Shown in pieces: positions 43,136 to 50,793 of a stretch of DNA of 64,000 nucleotides. The translations under genes and the position numbers were made by a program. Location: NCBI RefSeq assembly GCF_020829645.1, contig NZ_JAIVFS010000025.1, positions 39,618-103,617 of the forward strand. The letters run 5' to 3'. Every line of letters starts with the position of its first letter. The stretch's first letter is position 1. Source of the DNA: Nostoc mirabile CHAB5784 (GTDB lineage Bacteria; Cyanobacteriota; Cyanobacteriia; Cyanobacteriales; Nostocaceae). The notes beneath the pieces were generated by a model. That model was not told where the DNA came from. It worked only from the letters and a program-made list of their open reading frames with translations, and ran no database searches.

Positions 43136-43202
43136 CTTCTTGCGTCGGGGAAGGGGGCTAAGGGGTTTAGGTTTTTCGTGGGCTTTTGCACATGGCCTGA
43201 AT

Positions 43203-43431
43203 CAATACGCTTGGGTTAAGCCCAAAAAATAAAAATGTGTAGGTTGGGGAGCCAGTGCGTTGGGCGGCTCTGCCGACTTGAAGCAACTGGCGTTTGAGGA
43301 ACGTAGACCCAAAGGGGCTTCCCGCAGGGTAACCCAACATTTTCAGGCATTTGTTGGGTTTCACTTCCCTACGGGACGCTGTTCGTGTTCGTTCAACCCA
43401 ACCTACAATTATCCTTAACCCAAGCGTATTG
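43203..43431. mobile_element. MITE of the CAATACGCTTGGGTTAAG family with 10-bp target duplication
   Basis: Perfect 18-bp inverted ends CAATACGCTTGGGTTAAG / CTTAACCCAAGCGTATTG bound a 229-bp element flanked by direct repeats TGGCCTGAAT at 43193-43202 and 43432-43441. This is the best preserved of three copies in the window. Confidence 0.9.
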
Positions 43432-43514
43432 TGGCCTGAATTGTCAGGTTTATAGCTGTGTATTGGTGTCAACTTAAGCTCAAACCTATTTAAAACAAGA
43501 GAATCGCTGTGAAA

Positions 43515-44165
43515 CTAACCAGACAATAAAGACTGAATTTCTCCCTGGATATTGCCACGGGCAGATGGTTCGGCGAACTCTGACATTAAAGGCGTAAAGT
43601 AAATACGCGATCGCTGTAAAAATCGTTCTAAAACCTGCTGACGACCTGTGATATACTCTGCCTCTGACACCCAGCCATATTCTTGACGAATGGCATGGGC
43701 GTATTCAGGATACTCGACTGAGTTAGTAGCCAAAATCGCTAAATCCGCATCAAGTAGAACTTGGCTATCATAGTCATCCACCGCAGCTTGGTGGTCTTTA
43801 GTGTTCAGAATCAGACGCGTGACAATAGTTATGGTACTTTCTGGAATACCTAAATTACTCAGCAGATCAAAAGCATAGTCTGCACTTCGTTGTTCATTAT
43901 CTTGAGCTTGAGTGTCATATACTACATCATGAAACCAGGCAGCTAGTTGAACAGCAGCTAGGTTATTGGTATAGCCTTGCAAAATCTGAATCGTGCTGAG
44001 GACGTGAGCAATGTGTTTCAGTGTATGGTAGTAGCGATCAGGGGTAGAGTAAGCTGTAACCAAGTCACTAAAGGCTTTCTCAGCCATTACTTGGTCAACA
44101 CCAAAGGATTGGAGTGTGTGTTGCCAGTTATAAAATAAAATATCCATAAAGTTTTCTGTAGGCAT
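43515..44165 (-). CDS. HD-domain metal-dependent phosphohydrolase
   Basis: The ATG at 44163-44165 gives a 216-residue protein; the frame stays open far upstream only because of a minisatellite, and that extension is not counted. The HD motif WFHDVVYD lies near residue 80, with an upstream histidine in YYHTLKHIAHVL and a later aspartate in LLDADLAIL, the metal ligands of the HD superfamily. Similar stand-alone proteins are common in bacteria with unknown nucleotide or phosphate-ester substrates. An ATG at 44211 would add 15 residues. Confidence 0.82.
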   Translation of the reverse strand: MPTENFMDILFYNWQHTLQSFGVDQVMAEKAFSDLVTAYSTPDRYYHTLKHIAHVLSTIQILQGYTNNLAAVQLAAWFHDVVYDTQAQDNEQRSADYAFDLLSNLGIPESTITIVTRLILNTKDHQAAVDDYDSQVLLDADLAILATNSVEYPEYAHAIRQEYGWVSEAEYITGRQQVLERFLQRSRIYFTPLMSEFAEPSARGNIQGEIQSLLSG

Positions 44166-44304
44166 AGAGGCAGTATACCCATTCTTAGTATTGGAAAATA
44201 ATAAGTACATACTGTTAAAACAGCAGTAGAAGACTTCAAGTAGAACCTCACCTTCTAACTCCGTTAGCAGAAAGAGGGGACAAATTTTCCTCCCCTTACT
44301 TGCA

Positions 44305-44818
44305 GCTACGGTGTACACACAAGTATGACCAGTATAAGTTTCAACTCTTCTAGTAGTTTCGTAGGGTGCGTTATGGACACGCCGAAATAACAAATGAGTT
44401 CGCCGAAATAACAAATGAGTTCGCCGAAATAACAAATGAGTTCGCCGAAGCAACAAATGCGTTCGCCGAAGCAACAAATGCGTTCGCCGAAGCAACAAAT
44501 GCGTTCGCCGAAGTAACAAATGAGTTCGCCGAAATAACAAATGAGTTCGCCAAAGTAACAAATGCGTTCGCAGAAGTAACAAATGCGTTCGTCATGATTG
44601 CAACAATTTAGCTTTGTCACGCCAGCGTAACGCACCCTTCTCCTATCGGAGACGCTACGCGAACGGGTGACGCTCCTGCGTCGCTCTAAGCGAAGCCATG
44701 CCGCAGGCTTTACGCTGCGCTAACAGCAGTCGCCTGCGGAGGGAAACCCTCCTGCAGCGCTGCTTCACCGCAAATCTTTGGTGGATGAAGTTTTTCCGAC
44801 TTGTGTGTACACCGTTGC
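44305..44818. mobile_element. Composite element with GCTACGGTGTACACACAAGT ends
   Basis: Inverted 20-bp ends GCTACGGTGTACACACAAGT (44305-44324) and its complement with one mismatch (44799-44818) enclose 514 bp. Inside are a TAGGGTGCGTTA / TAACGCACCCTT pair (44362-44639), the 21-bp minisatellite, and a block of GGAGACGCTACGCGAACGGG-type dispersed repeat (44648-44770). No gene. It lies upstream of the HD gene start. Confidence 0.65.
44381..44590. repeat. 21-bp minisatellite, 10 units
   Basis: Ten units of exactly 21 bp have the core ACAAATG(A/C)GTTCGCCGAA with variable ATA/GCA/GTA triplets. All variation is substitution, so the period is strictly kept. It is related to the array at 19128-19358 through CAAATG..(T)CGCC and may derive from the same ancestral unit. 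Confidence 0.95.
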
Positions 44819-44878
44819 TTACTTGCAGGGAAGGGTTAGGAGTGAGTTCATGCGGATATATTTACAAGTTATAAATCA

Positions 44879-45463
44879 ATGAAACTTTGGACGCCCAATC
44901 AACATCTGGACAACGGAAGATTCATTAGACCTCTTGCAAAAATCCTTGAATCACCCCTCCCCAACCCTCCCCGATGTATTGGGGAGGGCGCAAGATTTCA
45001 AGTTTCTCCCCTTTATAAGGGGGGATTAAGGGGGGTCTATTCGACTTATGCAAGAGGTCTATTATACAAAAAGTCGGGTGAACGAATTGTTTACTTACCT
45101 GAAGCTGGTGTGCAAGCAGTCCTTGATTTGTTGTTGATTCGGGGTAAAGCACCAGGGTCGCTTTTTTATCCTTTAAATAAGGCAAATAAAATCATTCATC
45201 GGCGGATGAGTGAGCAGGGAGTGTTACGAGCATTGCGGCGACACGGGGAAAAAGCTGATGTAGAAGCGTTTACACCTGATGATTTTAAAAGAACTTTTAT
45301 CGGTAATCTATTGGATGCGGGTGCAGATATCGTCACAGTAGCGAAACTTGCAGGTCATGCGTCGCCAAATACGACAAGTAAGTATGACAGGCGTGGGGAA
45401 GCCGCGAAGAAACGGGCGATTGATTTGCTGAATGTACTGTATAATAGGCGGAAAAATGGCTAA
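44879..45463 (+). pseudogene. Tyrosine recombinase (integrase) remnant interrupted by a MITE
   Basis: The C-terminal catalytic part survives: DDFKRTFIGNLLDAGADIVTVAKLAGHASPNTTSKY contains the second Arg, the His/Arg-box histidine and the nucleophilic Tyr, followed by DRRGEAAKKRAID. The N-terminal core-binding domain and the first catalytic Arg are missing. Codons about 16-61 are not integrase sequence but a 136-bp MITE (44926-45061). Without the first Arg and DNA-binding domain it should be inactive. It may mark an old integrated element next to the TIR-STAND cassette. Confidence 0.8.
44926..45061. mobile_element. MITE with TAGACCTCTTGCA ends inside the integrase remnant
   Basis: Perfect 13-bp inverted ends TAGACCTCTTGCA / TGCAAGAGGTCTA bound 136 bp with an inner CTCCCC…GGGGAG hairpin. 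It disrupts the reading of the integrase but leaves a chance open frame. Confidence 0.8.
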
Positions 45464-45576
45464 TGACAGATTATTGAGAATCAATTGCGCGTTACTCTTT
45501 ACTCAATCGAGCCTAACGCAGTACTCGGTATCTCGGCGGACACCCTAGTACCTAACCGACCATGATGTGACTTCTA

Positions 45577-48500
45577 TTATATCCCTTCCCCCAATTCCTC
45601 TAACAGTACACCAGCCTCTTCATAGGCAACCTTGTAGGTGTAATTAGGGGGACCATCGCAGGTTGCTAACCGTCGTGCTTCCCTGGCATGAGATAATGCA
45701 TTTGGTCTGTCGTCATCTGCTAGTGCTAGCTGTGCCAGAAATAGATGTACATCTGCCCCTTGCAGCACATAACCACAGCGTTCTGTTATCTCCAGCGCTT
45801 CATCAGCCAGCCTGAGCGCTTCATCTCGGTTTTCTGTTGCTAACCGCAGTCGGGCTAGTTCCAGCAGAATATCTGCCTCAAATCTTACTAAATTAATAGC
45901 ACGACAACGGGTTATTGCCTCAGTTAAATGGCGATCGCTTTCCTCTATATTGCCGTTGACTCGGTGGGCTGCACCTAGTCGCCAGTATGCCTGCACATAG
46001 TCCTCTACATCAGGATATTTTCTGCGTGCGTACTCATTTGCTAATTCTAATGAACGCTGGGCTGCCACTAGGGCAGTGGCAACGGGATTAGTATCTTGTT
46101 CTGTGATTTGTGATTCGCGGTTGAATAATGTACCAATAAAGTTTTGGATTCTTCTTGATATGGATTGTCTAGCTGGTATTTTATTTTTATGCAAGTCCCT
46201 TTGCTCTACTAGATGAGCTAAGTTAGTAGCCCGTACTAAAAGTAGCGTCTTTAATGCTCGATAACTCCATATAAGTACTTGCTGTCCTATTTCTCCGTTA
46301 TTCTCAACTATTGCCAAGGCTGTTGATAATTCTGCTTCTGCCTCAGCCAATATCCCCCGGTAAGCTAAGTTTCTTCCTAATAGCCAATGCCCCCACGCCT
46401 CCTGTGACTCATTTTTAATCTCTTGGCAAAGGGCAATAGAGCGGTGCAAGTTGGTCTCGGCTGCTTGCAGGTTGCCCAAATCCAATTGAATTAGGGTTAA
46501 GTTTCTCAAGTAAATAGCAAGGTTTGTCTTGTTGTTTTGTTTCTCACTTATTTCAATAGCTAGCTCATGAGCAAGTATTGCTTTATGGGATTGACCACTG
46601 GAATGGTAGTTCAATCCAAGTAAGTTCAGTGTTGAAGCTTGCTCCCACTTACCCGTCAGTCGCGGCAGTTCCTCTTCAGGACTAGCGAAGAGGGCTTTCA
46701 GGAGTTCAATATTCAACAGATATGCACCAAATTGGATGCGAGTGGTTTCACCGATGCGATCGCTGAATAAGTCAAAAGCCTCATCATACTGCCCAGCCTT
46801 TACCATATGATGATATAGCTCAATAACAGGATTCAAATCATCCAAACTCTGCACTCGTTTTGGTCGCGGTACTGCGGCAAAGTAGTCTCGCAGTTGACTG
46901 TGTACGATACTGCGCTCATTACTGCCGAGGCGGTCGTAAGCGTAGCGGCGAACAATGGGGTGTAGGTCATAGCGGTGATTTGGCTGGTCATGCTGGAGTA
47001 AACCTCGACTCACCAAGTCTTGCAAATCAGCATCAAGACTATTATTCTCCTGTTCGACGGCTATTTCCCTTAAATTTTCGTAAGCCACCGAACCCCGGAA
47101 ACAGGCAATTTGACTCAATAACTTTTGGCGTTCTGGCGTTAAGCTGTCGTAGGTTTGCTGCAAAACATGGTGCTGGCGTTGCACTAACTGACCAGTGACA
47201 TCTAAACGTGCTGCTGCTGCAATATCACCAGGTTGTTGAGCATCCTGAACAATTAAGCCAACTAAGAGGCGCAAGCTCAAAGGGTGAAAGCCATAATATT
47301 CTCCAGCCTGCTTAATTTCTGTGTGACTACCCCGCACTCCTTGGGTAAGGAAGAACTGCACTGCATCGTCCGGCTGCATCTGCTTCAGTTCCTCTGACTT
47401 GCAGCCTGGTAGCAATTCATCCTCCCTCACTTCCACAACACGAGGACGCAGGCGAGTGGTCATCAGCACTTTACCTGGAATCCCGGTTAATTTAGCTAGA
47501 GAATCCAAGAAATATTCAGCCGTGGGGTTAACGCAGTCTCGTGCATTGTCCTTGCTGTCAACATGTGCATCTTCATCACCCTGATAGGCGGCTGACATAT
47601 TGCCATAAACCCGCAGCAACCGCTCAAAACCATCCAAAATCAACAGAACTCGTGACTGACGTAGCCAATTTAGCAGTCTATCCACTTGCTCACGCGCTGG
47701 GATAGAACCTTGATCTGAAGTTTCACCGCTCAAATACTTTAGTGTCTTTTGTAAAAAGCTGTCAAACCCAGCATCAGTTTCATAGAAACTCCACCAGACA
47801 ACTCGCTGCCAATGTTCTCGCTTGACATCACGCAGCAGCCAATACCAACTTAAAGCGCTCTTGCCAAAGCCACCCAAAGCCTGCAATATAAATAGTGAGT
47901 GAACCCGATCATGCTCCAACCACTGACTCAACATTTGCCGCTCAACTTCTCTCCCTGTAAAATTCGGTGGCATTGGGTAGGGATGAGGGATGAACCATTG
48001 TTTTGGCGGTAATTCAATTTCTTGAGATGCAGAAGTAGTTGATTTACCCAAAGCTGCAAGTAATTGCTTCCAGGCAACATTTAAATTATTAGGTTCGGCA
48101 AAATCTACATAATTGAGGTAGCTTAAAGGCGGTAGAAATGCAAATTTCTCTTTACGTAAAACAATTAAACGACTCGCCCAATTAGATATTTCTAGCTTAT
48201 ACAGCACAGATTGCTCGAATTGAGTCCAGACATTGTTTAAGTAATCTGGTGAAAGAATCAGCAGTATTTTGCGACTAGTTTGCACTGCTCGTTCTATTTC
48301 AGCAGCGATAGAATCACCTGGCTTAATATTGCGAAAATCAACCCAAATTTCTAACCTTTGTTTCTTTAAATCTGGTAATAGTTTATTTTGTACCCATTCT
48401 CGGTCTTTAGAACTGTAAGAAATAAAAACATCATGAGCAAAAAAGCTATTTAAAGGCTCGACAAAAGGCAGCTTTTCAACTTCTTGCTGCATCTGCAAAA

Positions 48501-48996
48501 TATTATTATAAAACTGCCAATCTTTTCTATCTGTAGCAATTGCCAATAATTTATCTCGCCACTGAATTGCTGCCGCTAAATTTCCAGCAACGGCATGACA
48601 AAAAAATGCTTCTGCGGCAACTGTTAAATTGTTATTATGAGATTCATAGACTAATGCCGCTTTTTTTGCCCCATCTTTCAGTAAGTCTGGTTGTCTAACA
48701 CTGTAGCCTTCTAATAATCCTTCACGGGTCAAATCGTGATAAGTCAATCCATAGGTAACAGAGGCAATAAAAGGAAGCGATTCTAACTGTTGATAAACTT
48801 CTGTTGCCTGATTTGAAGTACTTTCTGGCAACAGTGCTTCAACAATTTCTTGGTTAAACCAATGCAAAATGACACAACGCCGTGCGACTAAAGCTGTTGC
48901 TGTTGGCAAGCTATTAAAAACTGACTCAGCCACAATTGCAGATATTTCTGCTGGATTATTTGCTGCTCGTAACGCCTCGAAGAATGAATCATCCAT
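45577..48996 (-). CDS. TIR-STAND NTPase-TPR protein (NLR-like)
   Basis: The 1139-residue protein has four parts: a helical N-terminus (1-185); a TIR domain (about 188-315, starting HDVFISYSSKDREWV, with Glu261 in VWTQFEQS at the place of the catalytic NADase glutamate); a STAND NTPase (about 345-690, P-loop GGFGKS at 375-380, Walker B LLILDGFERL, and a TTRLRP sensor); and at least seven TPR-like repeats (about 780-1130). This is the layout of bacterial NLR-like sensors, in which ligand binding by repeats activates a TIR effector that destroys NAD+ or signals. It is the last gene of a three-gene minus-strand cassette. Immune or programmed-death function is inferred from family. Confidence 0.88.
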   Translation of the reverse strand: MDDSFFEALRAANNPAEISAIVAESVFNSLPTATALVARRCVILHWFNQEIVEALLPESTSNQATEVYQQLESLPFIASVTYGLTYHDLTREGLLEGYSVRQPDLLKDGAKKAALVYESHNNNLTVAAEAFFCHAVAGNLAAAIQWRDKLLAIATDRKDWQFYNNILQMQQEVEKLPFVEPLNSFFAHDVFISYSSKDREWVQNKLLPDLKKQRLEIWVDFRNIKPGDSIAAEIERAVQTSRKILLILSPDYLNNVWTQFEQSVLYKLEISNWASRLIVLRKEKFAFLPPLSYLNYVDFAEPNNLNVAWKQLLAALGKSTTSASQEIELPPKQWFIPHPYPMPPNFTGREVERQMLSQWLEHDRVHSLFILQALGGFGKSALSWYWLLRDVKREHWQRVVWWSFYETDAGFDSFLQKTLKYLSGETSDQGSIPAREQVDRLLNWLRQSRVLLILDGFERLLRVYGNMSAAYQGDEDAHVDSKDNARDCVNPTAEYFLDSLAKLTGIPGKVLMTTRLRPRVVEVREDELLPGCKSEELKQMQPDDAVQFFLTQGVRGSHTEIKQAGEYYGFHPLSLRLLVGLIVQDAQQPGDIAAAARLDVTGQLVQRQHHVLQQTYDSLTPERQKLLSQIACFRGSVAYENLREIAVEQENNSLDADLQDLVSRGLLQHDQPNHRYDLHPIVRRYAYDRLGSNERSIVHSQLRDYFAAVPRPKRVQSLDDLNPVIELYHHMVKAGQYDEAFDLFSDRIGETTRIQFGAYLLNIELLKALFASPEEELPRLTGKWEQASTLNLLGLNYHSSGQSHKAILAHELAIEISEKQNNKTNLAIYLRNLTLIQLDLGNLQAAETNLHRSIALCQEIKNESQEAWGHWLLGRNLAYRGILAEAEAELSTALAIVENNGEIGQQVLIWSYRALKTLLLVRATNLAHLVEQRDLHKNKIPARQSISRRIQNFIGTLFNRESQITEQDTNPVATALVAAQRSLELANEYARRKYPDVEDYVQAYWRLGAAHRVNGNIEESDRHLTEAITRCRAINLVRFEADILLELARLRLATENRDEALRLADEALEITERCGYVLQGADVHLFLAQLALADDDRPNALSHAREARRLATCDGPPNYTYKVAYEEAGVLLEELGEGI

Positions 48997-49023
48997 TTGA
49001 TACTTCCTGCTGCAAATATGTAG

Positions 49024-49815
49024 TTATTGCTTGCCAATTGTGCTTTTTGATAGACAATTTGAATAATTCTTGAATATATCGTGAAAAATTCCAGGAGTGT
49101 AACCAGAGCCTTGTGCAAAAGCTTCAATTATTTTTTCTTCTATCTGAAATCCTAATTTTTTGGAGTAACTTATATACTCTTCTTTCTCTTCAACTTTCTT
49201 CAGTTCACAATCGCAACAATATGCAAGATAGTTACTAGATGCTTCTGGTAATGAACGACCAGCCACAACAAATCTTAAATGCTTAATATGGATTAATTGA
49301 ACAAGGAAGGTTTCCATCAACCATTTTTGTGTATCTGAGTCGTTATCTACTGCATCCACAAGTATTAGTAATTTTTTACCACGCACATTATTCAAATCAA
49401 TAAATAATTTTTCAGTGAGATTCTTAGCCATGTGCCAGATATCATCTGTTCTATTTGCGGTAATGTTAACATGAGTACCAATCAATGTAGTTTTACTTAT
49501 ATCGACTACTGGTTTGGCATTGTTCCACTCTTGATAGGCAGCAGAAAACTTCGGAAGAGTCAGATTTTGTGAAAGAAGATCAAAATATATATGTTCCAGG
49601 ATACCGATAATTTTCTGTATATTACAATCGAGTACAGTCGAATAATAATCTTGGTGATGCTGACGCAGTTCTTCTGGAAAAACCTTAGTTAGCAAGTAAG
49701 TTTTACCCATCTTAGGTTTCCCCGTCAGGCGTAACACCCGAATGTCGCTATCTGGCTTCATGAAATCGTGAAACTGCTTAATGATGCTATGAGCATTGAT
49801 TGTTATGTGTGTCAT
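49024..49815 (-). CDS. P-loop ATPase of STAND/AAA type
   Basis: The 263-residue protein contains a Walker A motif GKPKMGKT (32-39) and a Walker B KLLILVDAVDND (about 148-159), followed by RFVVAGRSLPEA, like the NTPase core of STAND proteins but with no sensor repeats. It lies 27 bp upstream of the TIR-STAND gene and 9 bp downstream of a membrane protein gene on the same strand, so all three are surely cotranscribed. A plausible role is a regulatory or adaptor NTPase for the larger protein; I know no characterised homologue. Confidence 0.75.
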   Translation of the reverse strand: MTHITINAHSIIKQFHDFMKPDSDIRVLRLTGKPKMGKTYLLTKVFPEELRQHHQDYYSTVLDCNIQKIIGILEHIYFDLLSQNLTLPKFSAAYQEWNNAKPVVDISKTTLIGTHVNITANRTDDIWHMAKNLTEKLFIDLNNVRGKKLLILVDAVDNDSDTQKWLMETFLVQLIHIKHLRFVVAGRSLPEASSNYLAYCCDCELKKVEEKEEYISYSKKLGFQIEEKIIEAFAQGSGYTPGIFHDIFKNYSNCLSKSTIGKQ

Positions 49816-49824
49816 GAAAAGTAG

Positions 49825-50217
49825 TCAGTCGCGTGTATCAATATCAATCTTGGAACCAAGTGTGAAAATGTCGCTAAGACGAACACCACTTCCTCTTGAC
49901 TTGATTACGGAAGCTATTGCCCCCAGACGAGTCATAGTTACTTTATCAGGATTGACTGGGGTTGTCTGCTGAGTTCCTGGATTTCCGGTAGTTGGCTGTG
50001 GTGGTGTGGCTGTTGGCGCTGGCACTTGTATTTTTTCACCCAACCACCAGCCAACTAGTGCGCCTACTAATAGACACCCGACTAACCACCAGGTTGATTG
50101 TCTGCTGAACTTATCCGAAAAAACTTGCTGTTGAATCGCCGCCGAGAGCAAGTTGCCGACGAGATTAACGACTAAGCCAACAACAACTCCAGCGATCGCA
50201 TACACAGATTTGGACAC
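49825..50217 (-). CDS. Small two-helix membrane protein, first gene of the TIR-STAND cassette
   Basis: The 130-residue protein has two membrane helices (about 4-30 and 42-60), a proline/threonine-rich linker (about 66-90), and a conserved-looking C-terminal peptide TMTRLGAIASVIKSRGSGVRLSDIF that may bind a partner. It is not recognised. Because it leads a three-gene operon with two NTPases, one with a TIR domain, it could anchor the complex to the membrane. The start ATG at 50217 gives the usual helix at the N-terminus. Confidence 0.65.
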   Translation of the reverse strand: MSKSVYAIAGVVVGLVVNLVGNLLSAAIQQQVFSDKFSRQSTWWLVGCLLVGALVGWWLGEKIQVPAPTATPPQPTTGNPGTQQTTPVNPDKVTMTRLGAIASVIKSRGSGVRLSDIFTLGSKIDIDTRD

Positions 50218-50259
50218 AGTAGTTTTTCTCCTACTAATAGTAATTATTGCGACGGAGTA

Positions 50260-50544
50260 ATGCCGCGGCAGCAGGTGCTTAACTTTAAATATGCCCTGCC
50301 GGAGGTAGATATTTGGGCAGTTGCGGCTTGTCTCTACAATATGCTAACAGGTTGTTTCCCCCGCAACTTCACAGGCGATCCCTTTGTGGCAGTTTTAGAG
50401 AATAATCCCATATCAATTCGCCAACGAGATGCGACAATTATGCAACCACTAGCGCAGGTGATTGATTTGGCGTTGGTTGATAAGCCAGAAATCCACTTTA
50501 AGAGTGCTGCTGAATTTAAGCAGGCGTTGTTAAATACGTTGTGA
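50260..50544 (+). pseudogene. Remnant of a Ser/Thr protein kinase C-lobe
   Basis: The 94-codon frame matches the end of a Hanks-type kinase: KYALPEVDIWAVAACLYNMLTG corresponds to the DxWAxG region of subdomain IX, and the LAQVIDLALVDKPEIHFKSAAEFKQAL tail is typical of cyanobacterial STK. Subdomains I-VIII, with ATP loop, catalytic HRD and DFG, are missing. It starts 42 bp from, and divergent to, the membrane protein gene, so it may be a decayed partner of the TIR-STAND cassette. A short translated fragment cannot be excluded. Confidence 0.75.
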
Positions 50545-50793
50545 TGGTAGAGTTTACAGTAGTTTTTATGTATTTAATCTACATCTGTGGTAGGGGCCTT
50601 GCGCCCCTACGATAGAATATTTTTTTAATTGCAAGTCCTAGAACAGCACGGCGTAAGTAAATTGCTTCTCACCTTTGACGAATATTCCGAATTACGAATT
50701 CAGCGTCATGGTGACAGCTAAATGAAAGCGTCAAAATAGAAGACACAGGCTTTGTACAAAAAGCCTTGCCTTGATTAACGGAGTTTATTATCT

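Noticed and set aside
44306..44635. Protein-coding frames over the second minisatellite and the N-terminal extension of the HD gene
   Set aside because: Same artefact of a 21-bp period; the HD domain begins well after the internal ATG at 44165.
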